A stretch of DNA of 64,000 bases from Jejuia rubra (GTDB lineage: Bacteria > Bacteroidota > Bacteroidia > Flavobacteriales > Flavobacteriaceae), in NCBI RefSeq assembly GCF_042684665.1, contig NZ_JBHULY010000005.1, positions 248,001 to 312,000 on the forward strand, in the 5' to 3' direction. Of the stretch, positions 41,113 to 50,272 are shown in pieces. Position 1 is the first letter of the stretch. Each line of letters starts with the position of its first letter. The notes under the pieces were generated by a model. That model was given only the letters and a program-made list of their open reading frames with translations. It was not told where the DNA came from and did no database searches. The translations under genes and the position numbers were made by a program.

Positions 41113-43926
41113 ATGGGGAAGTCAGTTTTAATAGTATTGCTTACATTTTGGTCGGCAATTGCGATGTCGCAGGAAACGGTAGTGAAAGGAAGCGTGAAGG
41201 ACGCCGTGTCCTTTCAGCCGATATTGAATGTAACGGTTGAATTGGAAGGCACGGAATTGGTAACTTTAACTGATGTTCAAGGCGAATTCGTCTTTAATCT
41301 GAATGTCCCTTTCGGGGAACAAATCCTAAAGATTTCCAAAACGGGTTATGTTGCAAAACGGTTTCCAATCATCATTGATGAAGGCAAAACTATCGATATA
41401 AGCGATATGACCCTGGAACGTGACTTGACCCAAAGTCAGGACCTGTTTACCATCACCCTTTCGGATGACGAACTGGATAATGATGCCAGTGGAGCTGATA
41501 ATATTACAGGCCTTTTATCTTCTTCTTTAGATGTCTTTCAACGCACGGCCGCTTTCGAATTTAGTCAATCTTTTTTCAGGCTGAGAGGATTGGATTCCGA
41601 ACATGGAACGGTACTCATCAATGGCATCCCAATGAATAAATTATACAACGGTAGGCCACAGTGGAGCAATTGGGGCGGCCTCAATGACGTCATGCGAAAT
41701 CAGGAACTTACGACAGGTTTGGCACCATCGGATTATAATTTTGGTGGCATTTTGGGGACAACCAATATTAATGTCAGGGCTTCAGAAGCAAGACAAGGTG
41801 GGCGTTTGACCTATTCGTCTTCAAACCGGAGTTATACCAATCGTTTAATGGCTACTTACGCTTCGGGACTATTAAAAAACAATTGGGCATACACTGTTTC
41901 CTTGGCGCGTAGATGGGGGAATGAAGGCTATCAAGATGCCACATTATACGACGCCAACTCCATATTTCTTTCTGTTGAAAAGAAACTCAATAACAAGCAT
42001 AGTTTGAATTTTACTGGAATTTATGCACCTAACCGCAGAGGAAAATCTTCGCCAAATACACAGGAGGTTTTTGATATTAAAGGCATCCGATATAACGAAT
42101 ATTGGGGATGGCAAGATGGCGAAAAACGCAATTCTCGTATCAAAGAAGTAGAAGAACCCATTGTCATGTTGAACCATTATTGGAACCTTTCTTCCAAAAC
42201 AAGATTGAATACCAATGTGGCCTATCAGTTTGGAAAGCTGGGCAATAGCCGATTGGATAATAATGGCACCGATTTGGACAATGGTGTTCCAATCGGTGGT
42301 GGTGCAAATCCAAGCCCGACCTATTATCAAAAGTTACCAAGTTATGCGCTATTTAGGTATTCTGGTGATGAAGCGGATGCAAATGCATATAAGAGTCTAG
42401 TAGAATTCCAAGATAACGGACAAATCAAGTGGAACGAACTGTATATAGCGAATGTTGGCAACTCGGAAAGAGGAGGCAATGCTGTGTATGCACTATATGA
42501 GGATCGGGTGGATGATACGCAATTCACTTTTAATTCTATTTTAAACTCTGAAGTGAATGATCATTTAATTTTGAATGCAGGTGTGAGTGTTCAGACTCTT
42601 AAATCCGAAAATTTTGCTGAGGTTTTAGACTTACTCGGAGCATCCACCTATTTGGATGTAGATCAGTTTGCTGAAGATGTCAACGAAGCCCAAAATGATT
42701 TACAAAACCCGAATCGATTGGTTAGAGAAGGGGATAGATTTAAATACAATTTCAATTTGTTTGCAAATGTGATTAGTGGATTTGCTCAAGCACAATTTCG
42801 GTATAACAAGTTGGATGTTTTCTTTTCAGGAAGTGTGACCAGTACTCAGTATCAACGCGAAGGCCTTTATCAAAATGGTGCGTTTCCGGACAATTCCTTA
42901 GGGAAAGATGAAAAACTTAATTTCATAGGCTTTGGAGCTAAGGGTGGCGCAACTTATAAAATTTCAGGGAAACATTTATTGAATGTGAATGGGGGCTATG
43001 CAAGCAGGGCACCATCGCTTAGAAATACCTTTTCCAATTCGAGGGAAAACCACAATGTGGTGCCAAATATTACCGAGGAAAAAATACTATCAACGGACGC
43101 CAGTTATATTTTTCGTTCTCCCATTGTGAAGGCAAAACTGACCGGATATTATACCAAGATTCAGGATGCAAATGAGATTTCCTTCTTTTTTGCAGATGGC
43201 ATCGGTGGTGATAATGTAGCTTTCGTTCAGGAAATTTTACAGGGTATTGACAAGCAACATATTGGTGGGGAATTGGGTCTCGAAGCGCAGGTAACGTCCA
43301 CCATAAAATTAAAAGGTGTGGCCTCTATTGGTCAATTCACTTATGCTAATAACCCAAATCTGTATTTGACAACCGAAGCGGATGATGAATCGATTGCGGC
43401 AGGATTTGTGGACGGGTTTCGGGATTTCGGGCAGTCCAATTTAAAGAATTATAAAATAGCCTCTGGGCCCCATCGGGCGTACTCTGTTGGTTTTGAATAC
43501 CGGGATCCGGATTATTGGTGGTTTGGGGCAACAGCTAATTTTTTTACCCATACCTATATTGATGTCAGTCCATTAACCCGTTCCTCAAATTTTACGACGG
43601 ATTTTGATGGCAATGTGTTTAATGACTATGATGAAGATTTAGCTCGTGAATTATTAAAACAGGAGCGTTTTGATGATTATATGGTAGTAAATTTGATTGG
43701 CGGAAAGTCTTGGAAAGTGGGTAAGGGTAGTAAATATATTAGCTTGTTTGCCAGCGTTAATAATTTACTGGATGAGGTGTTTAAAACTGGAGGTTTTGAA
43801 CAGGGAAGAAACGCCAATTTCAGACAATTAAGGGACGACCAATCGTTGGATACCCCAGTTTTTGGTTCCAAATATTGGTACGGCCGTGGAACGACGTATT
43901 TTTTGAATTTGAATTATAGATTCTAA
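41113..43926 (+). CDS. Second TonB-dependent receptor
   Basis: 937-residue outer-membrane transporter. Signal peptide 1-20 (ends AMSQ), CarboxypepD_reg-like domain about 21-105, plug about 125-235 (FFRLRGLDSEHGTVLINGIPMN, then LGTTNINVRAS), and a large barrel to the terminal YFLNLNYRF. It lies between two EEP nuclease-like genes and directly before a DUF5689 lipoprotein, so it probably imports a product released by that surface complex. The substrate is unknown; nucleotides, nucleosides or phosphate-containing fragments would fit the neighbours. The downstream spacer contains a GC-rich inverted-repeat element. Confidence 0.93.
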   Translation: MGKSVLIVLLTFWSAIAMSQETVVKGSVKDAVSFQPILNVTVELEGTELVTLTDVQGEFVFNLNVPFGEQILKISKTGYVAKRFPIIIDEGKTIDISDMTLERDLTQSQDLFTITLSDDELDNDASGADNITGLLSSSLDVFQRTAAFEFSQSFFRLRGLDSEHGTVLINGIPMNKLYNGRPQWSNWGGLNDVMRNQELTTGLAPSDYNFGGILGTTNINVRASEARQGGRLTYSSSNRSYTNRLMATYASGLLKNNWAYTVSLARRWGNEGYQDATLYDANSIFLSVEKKLNNKHSLNFTGIYAPNRRGKSSPNTQEVFDIKGIRYNEYWGWQDGEKRNSRIKEVEEPIVMLNHYWNLSSKTRLNTNVAYQFGKLGNSRLDNNGTDLDNGVPIGGGANPSPTYYQKLPSYALFRYSGDEADANAYKSLVEFQDNGQIKWNELYIANVGNSERGGNAVYALYEDRVDDTQFTFNSILNSEVNDHLILNAGVSVQTLKSENFAEVLDLLGASTYLDVDQFAEDVNEAQNDLQNPNRLVREGDRFKYNFNLFANVISGFAQAQFRYNKLDVFFSGSVTSTQYQREGLYQNGAFPDNSLGKDEKLNFIGFGAKGGATYKISGKHLLNVNGGYASRAPSLRNTFSNSRENHNVVPNITEEKILSTDASYIFRSPIVKAKLTGYYTKIQDANEISFFFADGIGGDNVAFVQEILQGIDKQHIGGELGLEAQVTSTIKLKGVASIGQFTYANNPNLYLTTEADDESIAAGFVDGFRDFGQSNLKNYKIASGPHRAYSVGFEYRDPDYWWFGATANFFTHTYIDVSPLTRSSNFTTDFDGNVFNDYDEDLARELLKQERFDDYMVVNLIGGKSWKVGKGSKYISLFASVNNLLDEVFKTGGFEQGRNANFRQLRDDQSLDTPVFGSKYWYGRGTTYFLNLNYRF

Positions 43927-43927
43927 A

Positions 43928-44025
43928 AGCCCCTCCTAGCCTCCTCAAAGGGGAGGGATTTTTACTCTTACGTAAGTTTTCGTTTGAGTTAGTGTTCCCC
44001 TCCTTTGGAGGGGTTAGGTGAGGCC
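43928..44025 (+). repeat. GC-rich inverted-repeat element before the DUF5689 gene
   Basis: Left arm AGCCCCTCCTAGCCTCCTCA (then AAGGGGAGGGA) begins 2 bases after the receptor stop; right arm TTCCCCTCCTTTGGAGGGGT (then TAGGTGAGGCC) ends 12 bases before the next ATG. The spacer is AT-rich. Same family as the elements at 17147 and 30285. Confidence 0.8.
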
Positions 44026-44037
44026 AATTATATTATT

Positions 44038-45465
44038 ATGAAAAAAATTAATAACCTTTGGGTTGTACCGCTTATTCTAGCGGCATTGTCCTGCGTTCAG
44101 GATGACGACTTTGGCGTCCCTGATATTTCTATTAAAGATCCCATAATCCCAGCTGAAAAACTAACAACGTTTAAAGCGGTTAAGTCGTTATTTGAACAAG
44201 CAGTTGCTGGTGGTAATCCAACGGCAAAGATTGAAGATGATATTTATATCGAGGGCTACGTGGTGTCTTCAGACAAAGGGGGCAACTTTTTTGAGGAATT
44301 GATTATTCAGAATAAAACCGATGATAGCGACCCCGACAACGACCCGAGGCTGGGGCTAAAAATTGATATCAATCAAAGTAGCCTGTCGGACACCTATCAA
44401 TTTGGCCAAAAAGTAGTGGTAAAGCTAGGGGGCTTAACGGTTGGTGAAAGTAATGGGGTAATTACCATCGGAAGAGGCGATGCCGTAACCGTGCAACAAA
44501 TCCAGCCTTCGGAATATCGGGATATAGTATTACGAACCAATACCATTGCCGAGATACTGCCTAAAATAACGGACTTACAAAATTTAACCGAGGCGGATGA
44601 AAACACCCTGATACTGTTGAATAATATGCAACTGAACCGCTTTGAATTGGGAGCCACGTTTGCCAGTGAATCCTTTGACGAATTTGATGGCTTCCGTTTG
44701 ATGGAAAGTTGCGATTCTGGAATTCAAATTTTGATGCAGACCAGTACGTTTGCCGATTTTAAATCGGTTTTGGTGCCTCAAGGCCAAGGCAGTATGGTTG
44801 GGATTTACAGTCGTGATTTTAGGGACGATTTCAGCGTGATGATACCAAACAAGTCATCCGATATTAATTTTGAAAGCGCTGAGCGTTGCGACCCAATGGA
44901 ATTTACCTGTGGTTTGGCTTCAACACTTGGAACGGGCAATCTATTTTTTGAGGATTTTGAATCCCAACGTAATAACCGCCCAATTGAAGGTAATGGCTGG
45001 ACGAATTATATTGAAGCAGGCTCGGAAGCCTGGGAAGCCTGGTCTTCCACGGCAACGAATGCGTCTTTGGGGCGTTCCTGTAGATTTCAATCGGCCAGTT
45101 CGGGAGATATTAGCAATATAGGTTGGCTCATCACGCCCGCCATTGATTTGGATGCCCAAGATGGGGAAACATTAAATTTTAAAACCTCCAGCAGTCGCGC
45201 AGACAGCAGTTATATGGAAGTGTATTTTGCGGATGATTGGGATGGTACTGAAGCCGGCGTAGCCTCGGCCACTTGGCAGATTTTAAGTGATGCATACATA
45301 GTGAAGGACAGCGATCCTTTTGTGGAATGGTTACCCTCAGGAAATGTAGATCTATCCTGCCTTTCAGGTACGATTCACATTGCTTTTAAATACACCGGTG
45401 GCGGACAGGATTCTTTTGATGGGGTGTATGAGTTGGATGATGTTAGTGTGGATTTTGTGGAGTAA
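44038..45465 (+). CDS. DUF5689 surface lipoprotein with choice-of-anchor-J domain
   Basis: 475 residues. The lipoprotein signal peptide ends LAALSC (lipidated Cys about residue 18). DUF5689 domain about 38-255 (includes IYIEGYVVSSDKGGNFFEELIIQN, an OB-fold-like beta segment often compared with nucleic-acid-binding folds); C-terminal galactose-binding-like/choice-of-anchor J domain about 295-475 (NLFFEDFESQ, GWLITPAIDL, YELDDVSVDF). The start at ATG 44038 gives the lipobox; the longer frame from TTG 44005 is read from the repeat element. It probably works on the cell surface with the TonB receptor just upstream. It converges with the second EEP gene, only one base apart. Confidence 0.87.
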   Translation: MKKINNLWVVPLILAALSCVQDDDFGVPDISIKDPIIPAEKLTTFKAVKSLFEQAVAGGNPTAKIEDDIYIEGYVVSSDKGGNFFEELIIQNKTDDSDPDNDPRLGLKIDINQSSLSDTYQFGQKVVVKLGGLTVGESNGVITIGRGDAVTVQQIQPSEYRDIVLRTNTIAEILPKITDLQNLTEADENTLILLNNMQLNRFELGATFASESFDEFDGFRLMESCDSGIQILMQTSTFADFKSVLVPQGQGSMVGIYSRDFRDDFSVMIPNKSSDINFESAERCDPMEFTCGLASTLGTGNLFFEDFESQRNNRPIEGNGWTNYIEAGSEAWEAWSSTATNASLGRSCRFQSASSGDISNIGWLITPAIDLDAQDGETLNFKTSSSRADSSYMEVYFADDWDGTEAGVASATWQILSDAYIVKDSDPFVEWLPSGNVDLSCLSGTIHIAFKYTGGGQDSFDGVYELDDVSVDFVE

Positions 45466-45466
45466 A

Positions 45467-46435
45467 CTAACGTTTCAAAATTGCATAAACCGGAAAATGA
45501 TCACTATACCCACCTTTATACTTTTTGCCAACATAAGTCCTAAAAGGAGCCCCTTTAAATGGCCCATTAAACAATTTTAAAAAGTCGGCATCAAAAATAT
45601 CGGCCTTAAAGAATTCGAATTGGCTTTTTGAGCTTTTAAAAAAATTGGTGGAGATCAAAACTTGGTCAAATACATACCATTGGCGTTGGTGTTTTACCGT
45701 ACCTCTGGTATAAGAGCGCAGGGTTTCAAAAGGGTTAAACAGGCTATGGGTTTCCACTAATTGTTTTAAACTGTCGTTTTGTGGCGTGTCATTAAAATCG
45801 CCTAAAATCATAATTTTGGCATCTTCATTTTCTTTTTTTATAGCTGAAATTACCTCACTTACTTTTTCGGAAGACGCCAAACGTTTGTACTCCGTTTCGG
45901 CCTGTCCTTCCCGTCTGGACGACCAATGGTTCACTATAAAATGAATTGTTTCACCATCCAATTCTCCCACAACCAACAAAATATCTCGCGTATAATCTGG
46001 AAAGCCTTCAGAGGTCATCAGTTCCACCTTGAAGGTGTCGGTATGCATCACTTTAAAAACCTTGGTATCGTAAATCATAGCAACATCAATGCCTCGCTCA
46101 TCTAAAGAATCAAAATGCACATAGTCGTAATCATAGTCATCCAAATGTTTGGAATCGATAAGGTCTTCCAAAACCTTTGCATTTTCCACTTCTGCCAGTC
46201 CAACTATTGCCGGAGGTTTTCCGGTTTCCTGTCTACCAATATTGGAAATGGCATAGCCAATTTTCCGTAGTTTGTTTTTGTAGCGTTTGGGTGTCCATCG
46301 CTTTACCGATTCGGGCAAAAAATCATTGTCGTTGGTGTAGCGACTGTCCCTTAAATCGAACAAGTTTTCAATATTGTAAAATGCGACAGTCTGCATATCG
46401 TGTCGCACAGGAATGTCTTCAAAATCATCTGTCAT
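45467..46435 (-). CDS. Endonuclease/exonuclease/phosphatase-family protein (EEP 2)
   Basis: 322 residues with no signal peptide, so probably cytoplasmic, unlike its paralogue at 39933. EEP fold with AFYNIENLFD, GLAEVENAK (catalytic Glu), VNHWSSRREGQAET, ILGDFNDTP (catalytic Asp/Asn), WYVFDQVLIS and SDHFPVYAIL (catalytic Asp-His), all intact. The substrate could be DNA, RNA or a phosphoester. A candidate role is cytoplasmic processing of a product imported by the neighbouring receptor. Divergent from hflX across 50 bases. Confidence 0.88.
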   Translation of the reverse strand: MTDDFEDIPVRHDMQTVAFYNIENLFDLRDSRYTNDNDFLPESVKRWTPKRYKNKLRKIGYAISNIGRQETGKPPAIVGLAEVENAKVLEDLIDSKHLDDYDYDYVHFDSLDERGIDVAMIYDTKVFKVMHTDTFKVELMTSEGFPDYTRDILLVVGELDGETIHFIVNHWSSRREGQAETEYKRLASSEKVSEVISAIKKENEDAKIMILGDFNDTPQNDSLKQLVETHSLFNPFETLRSYTRGTVKHQRQWYVFDQVLISTNFFKSSKSQFEFFKADIFDADFLKLFNGPFKGAPFRTYVGKKYKGGYSDHFPVYAILKR

Positions 46436-46473
46436 GGCTCAAAAATATAAAAATAAAAATGACTGCAATTGCG

Positions 46474-46481
46474 TAACTTTG
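46474..46481 (+). promoter_or_regulatory. -7 box of hflX, nearly leaderless
   Basis: TAACTTTG is a perfect TAnnTTTG and ends only 4 bases before the hflX ATG at 46486. Transcription would start at or within a few bases of the start codon. Confidence 0.5.
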
Positions 46482-46485
46482 TGCC

Positions 46486-47715
46486 ATGATTGAAAAGAAA
46501 GAGATTGGCTTAGAAAAAACGGTTTTGGTGGGCATTATAACCAAAGATCAAGATGAGGAAAAGCTGAAGGAGTATTTGGATGAACTGGAATTTTTAACCT
46601 ACACCGCTGGTGGTCGTGCCGTGGCTCGGTTTACCCAGAAAATGGAAATCCCAAACCCTAAGACCTTTATTGGTTCCGGAAAAATGGAGGATGTGGCCAA
46701 ATATGTTAAGGATAATGAAGTAAGTACAGTTATTTTTGATGACGAGCTATCGGCCACCCAAGAACGTAATATTAGTAAGATTTTGGGCTGTAAAGTATTG
46801 GATAGAACAAATTTGATTTTGGACATATTTGCACAACGTGCTCAGACCAGTTATGCCCGAACCCAAGTGGAATTGGCGCAATATGAATATCTGTTGCCTC
46901 GATTACGAGGGATGTGGACCCATCTAGAACGTCAGCGTGGTGGAATTGGGATGCGCGGTCCTGGTGAAACGGAAATAGAAACAGATAGACGTATTGTTCG
47001 TGATAAAATTGCCTTGCTTAAGGAACGTATCAAAACCATTGATAAACAAATGGCAGTGCAACGTGGTAACCGGGGGAAAATGGTGCGCGTGGCTTTGGTG
47101 GGATATACCAATGTTGGGAAATCCACATTAATGAACACCATTAGCAAAAGTGAAGTGTTTGCTGAAAATAAATTGTTTGCTACGCTTGATACTACAGTGA
47201 GAAAAGTGGTAATTCAAAACCTGCCGTTTTTATTAAGTGACACCGTTGGATTTATCCGAAAGTTGCCTACGCAGTTGGTGGAAAGCTTTAAAAGTACTTT
47301 GGATGAGGTTCGTGAAGCAGATTTGTTATTGCATGTGGTAGATATTTCACATCCAAATTTTGAGGAGCATATAGCGTCTGTCAATAAAATTTTAGGTGAA
47401 ATAGATAGTAGTAACAAACCTACAATTATGGTTTTCAACAAGATTGACGCTTATGAGCCCGAACTTATAGAGGAAGACGATCTTGAAACTGAAAAAACTA
47501 AAAAGCATTACACTCTTGAAGAGTGGAAGAAAACATGGATGGGTAAAATAGGTCACAACGCCCTGTTTATTTCCGCCATTAACAAAAGTAATTTAGAAGA
47601 CTTCAAAAAACGTGTTTACGATGAGGTTCGTCAAATTCATATAACGCGTTTCCCTTATAATCATTTTTTATATCCTGATTATCCCGATAGCTATCGGGAT
47701 GAGGACATGAAATAG
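46486..47715 (+). CDS. hflX: Ribosome-associated GTPase HflX
   Basis: GTPase that rescues stalled ribosomes by splitting the 70S particle. 409 residues: N-terminal HflX domain (about 1-195, with GGIGMRGPGETEIETDRR), G1 loop GYTNVGKST (206-214), G3 in DTVGFIRKLP, G4 NKID. The C-terminal residues YPDYPDSYRDEDMK include a 20-bp perfect palindrome (47681-47700) read as codons, so the tail was changed by a dispersed repeat. Preceded by a near-leaderless promoter. Function secure. Confidence 0.96.
   Translation: MIEKKEIGLEKTVLVGIITKDQDEEKLKEYLDELEFLTYTAGGRAVARFTQKMEIPNPKTFIGSGKMEDVAKYVKDNEVSTVIFDDELSATQERNISKILGCKVLDRTNLILDIFAQRAQTSYARTQVELAQYEYLLPRLRGMWTHLERQRGGIGMRGPGETEIETDRRIVRDKIALLKERIKTIDKQMAVQRGNRGKMVRVALVGYTNVGKSTLMNTISKSEVFAENKLFATLDTTVRKVVIQNLPFLLSDTVGFIRKLPTQLVESFKSTLDEVREADLLLHVVDISHPNFEEHIASVNKILGEIDSSNKPTIMVFNKIDAYEPELIEEDDLETEKTKKHYTLEEWKKTWMGKIGHNALFISAINKSNLEDFKKRVYDEVRQIHITRFPYNHFLYPDYPDSYRDEDMK
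47681..47700. repeat. Perfect 20-bp palindrome in the end of hflX
   Basis: ATCCCGATAGCTATCGGGAT reads the same on both strands. The core CCCGATAGCTATCGGG is a palindromic word I associate with flavobacterial genomes (from memory, not searched); a degenerate copy is in the terminator at 39331-39346. Confidence 0.9.
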
Positions 47716-47728
47716 GAAAGAAATAAGC

Positions 47729-47765
47729 CAAAAAAAGCGCATTCTTAGAATGCGCTTTTTTATTT
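47729..47765. terminator. Bidirectional terminator between hflX and the DUF3078 gene
   Basis: AAAAAAAGCGCATTC pairs with GAATGCGCTTTTTT around a TTA loop, T-run on each strand; it serves the two convergent genes. Confidence 0.88.
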
Positions 47766-47780
47766 ATACATTGAATATTT

Positions 47781-48725
47781 TTAAAATTTATAGCTCACAC
47801 CAATCGTGTAATAGGTTTGTAAATCGTTATCGATATTATCAAAATCAGGTGTAGTTGCCGGGGGGTTCATTGGGTCTATTTGCGCTAAAGCATAATTTAA
47901 AGCTTCCTGCTTGTTGCTCCTCAGCCCGAAATCAAAACCAATACCGATCATTTTCCAAAGGGTATAGCTGAATGAGTTGGTCCATGTCCAGTTGGATAAG
48001 TCTCCAGATTTATAACTTTGGAAGGCGGATAAATTCGTCTTGAAGGCAATCGCTCCAATTTGTCTGGTATAATCAGCCACAATCTTTGCACCTAAAGACG
48101 ACTCAAATACCGCGTCGTTTTCAGCAAATACAAAGTTGTAGTTCAATGGGTGAATTACAACTACCAGGTTTTCTGCAGGCGTCCAAGTACCACCGACACC
48201 AACGTCTAAATATCCGGGATCATTAAAGTTGTTCAGAATAGTAGTTCTGTATTCCATCAATCCTGAAACCGCGAAGTTTTTGGCAATATTTCTACCATAT
48301 AAAGATGAAATGTTAAAGACATCCGTAGTGGGTTCAAAATCATCACTATCATTTGGGTTGTCTTTATCATCAAGTTTTGTCCAGTTTAAATTTGTAGTTA
48401 AGGCATTTCTCCAAAAGAACTTCTCTTGAATGAGGTTGGCAAAACCGTTGACCGTAACGCCGATACTGCCCGAAGAGTTATTTGGTGCACCTTGAGCATA
48501 CCAGTTATTGAAGTTGGACAAGCTACCGCCAATAACACCAAATGCTCCAGTTCTCCATCCGGGTAGAGCATCTATTTGTGCTTGGATAGCATTAGCCTCC
48601 GCTTGAAACTTGTCGGCTTCCGCTTGTTTTTCAGCTTTCTGTTTTTCTAATTCTTCCTTGGTTTGCGCATTAACGAATGAAACGCTAAGACATAAAAAGG
48701 CAAAAAATAATAGTTTTTTCATCAT
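47781..48725 (-). CDS. DUF3078 outer-membrane protein
   Basis: 314 residues. Signal peptide 1-20 (ends FVNAQ), a short coiled coil (about 21-50, KEELEKQKAEKQAEADKFQAE), then a DUF3078 domain made of amphipathic beta-strands ending in YTIGVSYKF with C-terminal Phe, as in small outer-membrane barrels. The coiled coil before a barrel is a common Bacteroidota arrangement. Function unknown. Start ATG 48725 (MMKKLLFF) was chosen over the in-frame TTG at 48731. A TAnnTTTG box (TATATTTG) lies upstream at 48747-48754 on the minus strand, so it has its own promoter. Confidence 0.82.
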   Translation of the reverse strand: MMKKLLFFAFLCLSVSFVNAQTKEELEKQKAEKQAEADKFQAEANAIQAQIDALPGWRTGAFGVIGGSLSNFNNWYAQGAPNNSSGSIGVTVNGFANLIQEKFFWRNALTTNLNWTKLDDKDNPNDSDDFEPTTDVFNISSLYGRNIAKNFAVSGLMEYRTTILNNFNDPGYLDVGVGGTWTPAENLVVVIHPLNYNFVFAENDAVFESSLGAKIVADYTRQIGAIAFKTNLSAFQSYKSGDLSNWTWTNSFSYTLWKMIGIGFDFGLRSNKQEALNYALAQIDPMNPPATTPDFDNIDNDLQTYYTIGVSYKF

Positions 48726-48746
48726 TTTCAATTTTTAAAATGTGGG

Positions 48747-48754
48747 CAAATATA
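48747..48754 (-). promoter_or_regulatory. -7 box of the DUF3078 gene
   Basis: CAAATATA on the plus strand reads TATATTTG on the minus strand, matching TAnnTTTG, about 20 bases before the chosen start. A further TTTG 13 bases upstream is too close for the usual spacing. Confidence 0.45.
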
Positions 48755-48864
48755 GATTAATTTTTAACAAATGTTAAGTTAATTCGATTGAATTGAACGC
48801 TGTGTAATTTGGTTTGTTAAACTTTTAGTTTGACACCTTCAAAGGCAATAAGTCACTTAAAAAA

Positions 48865-49371
48865 TTATTTCTTTTTGAAGAGCGGTACGGAGGAACAGGC
48901 CTCACCATACATAATGGATTTGGCAACAGACTTTAATTTATTTGTGAGCATGATATAGGCATTTTGAGGCACAGGTTTATTGGAACATCCTTTTACAATA
49001 ATGGGTTTGTCCTCATAGTCTGAAACATCAATATGGTTGATAATGTCCTGATAAATAGAAGTTTCCAGTTGTTCCAAATCGCCAATGATGGTCTTCTTGG
49101 CAAAAGGCTCTAAATGAATGCTTAACAACATAAACGCCCAACCTGGAATGATGGCATCCGTACTGCAGGTCAGCGCCACATATTGGTCTTGATATTGGCT
49201 CCAGTCATGTTCCGAGGCTTGTTGCCTAAAGTCTTTTTCTCGAAGTACAAAACCTTCGAATAGCCAATCCTTGATATCAAACAAAACACGCTTGCCCCGC
49301 GGATAGTAATCCTCGAGGTCAATTGTGATTAATTTGCTGTGCGCTACACGATTTATGATTTCGTCCTTCAA
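48865..49371 (-). CDS. DUF2480 family protein
   Basis: 168 residues, cytoplasmic. DUF2480 is a Bacteroidota family of unknown function frequently placed near SUF genes; the typical DEIINRVAHSKLITIDLEDYYP start and DWSQYQDQYVALTCSTDAIIPGWAFMLL middle are present, as is VKGCSNKPVPQNAYIMLT. Start TTG at 49371 was chosen because it gives the family N-terminus (M-KDEIINRV); the longer frame to 49497 runs into the end of the neighbouring DUF59 gene and a spacer repeat. It is the last gene of the suf cluster; a role in cluster assembly or transfer is inferred from position only. Confidence 0.8.
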   Translation of the reverse strand: MKDEIINRVAHSKLITIDLEDYYPRGKRVLFDIKDWLFEGFVLREKDFRQQASEHDWSQYQDQYVALTCSTDAIIPGWAFMLLSIHLEPFAKKTIIGDLEQLETSIYQDIINHIDVSDYEDKPIIVKGCSNKPVPQNAYIMLTNKLKSVAKSIMYGEACSSVPLFKKK

Positions 49372-49442
49372 AATGTTTGTTTTTGAGTTGTTTGTCGTTA
49401 AGTCGTACCACTGCCTACTGCGACTGAAAACTGCGTACTGGT

Positions 49443-49769
49443 TTAAAGCATCCCTAACTCCAACTTGGCTTCTTCGCTCATCAATTCCTGTGTCCAAGGG
49501 GGATCAAAAGTAATTTCAACTTCAGCATCATTTACGTCGTTTAAAGACTTCACTTTTTCCTCAACTTCCAAGGGTAAGGTCTCGGCCACTGGGCAGTTTG
49601 GGGTGGTTAAAGTCATCAAGATTTTCACATCATAATCCTCATTGACGAATACGTCGTAAATCAATCCCAATTCGTAAATATCTACGGGGATTTCCGGGTC
49701 GTAAATCGTTTTTAATACGTTTACTATTTTTTCGCCTAATTCGGCTGTATCTATCGTGGTTTCACTCAT
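49443..49769 (-). CDS. DUF59 / SufT-like iron-sulfur assembly protein
   Basis: 108 residues of the MIP18/DUF59 family, which helps mature or deliver Fe-S clusters. The signature DPEIPVDIYELGLIYDV (about 24-40) and the single cysteine in TPNCPVAE (Cys59) are intact. Family members act as scaffolds or carriers for the SUF machinery. It sits downstream of sufE and upstream of the DUF2480 gene in the same orientation, consistent with the suf operon. Start is ATG 49769. Confidence 0.9.
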   Translation of the reverse strand: MSETTIDTAELGEKIVNVLKTIYDPEIPVDIYELGLIYDVFVNEDYDVKILMTLTTPNCPVAETLPLEVEEKVKSLNDVNDAEVEITFDPPWTQELMSEEAKLELGML

Positions 49770-49834
49770 TTTTTTAATGTTTAATCGTTTATTTGTTGAG
49801 TCGTTTAAATGAATAAGTGGATCAACGAGTAAAC

Positions 49835-50257
49835 CTAATTAAGTTGCGTTTGGTATGCAATGGCATACATTTTTAATTGCTTCACCATACTCACCAAGCC
49901 ATTGGCTCGAGTTGGTGACAAATGCTCTTTCAAACCGATTTTATCAATAAAGCTGGTGTCGGCATCAATGATATCTTTTGGATGCTGATTAGAAAAAGTT
50001 CGAATCAAAATCGCTATAATACCTTTGGTGATAATTGCATCGCTATCGGCGGTAAATTCAATTTTGTCATCCTTCATTTCAGCATGCACCCACACTTTAC
50101 TTTGGCAACCTTTGATAATGTTGCTGTCGGTTTTGTATTGGTCGTCAATCAGGGGCAATTCTTTCCCCAAATCGATCATATATTGGTAACGCTCCTCCCA
50201 ATCTTCAAACATTGAGAATTCGTCTATAATTTCATTTTGAATGTCTTCAATACTCAT
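49835..50257 (-). CDS. sufE: Cysteine desulfuration protein SufE
   Basis: 140 residues. It accepts persulfide sulfur from SufS and passes it to the SufBCD scaffold. The acceptor cysteine is Cys51 in IKGCQSKVW, matching E. coli numbering. The start was set at ATG 50257 (MSIEDIQNEI); a longer frame from TTG 50275 would overlap a TATTTTTG promoter-like box (50273-50280 on the minus strand), which suggests SufE can also be expressed separately. The META gene lies directly upstream. Confidence 0.95.
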   Translation of the reverse strand: MSIEDIQNEIIDEFSMFEDWEERYQYMIDLGKELPLIDDQYKTDSNIIKGCQSKVWVHAEMKDDKIEFTADSDAIITKGIIAILIRTFSNQHPKDIIDADTSFIDKIGLKEHLSPTRANGLVSMVKQLKMYAIAYQTQLN

Positions 50258-50272
50258 ACCTTCAATTTTATG

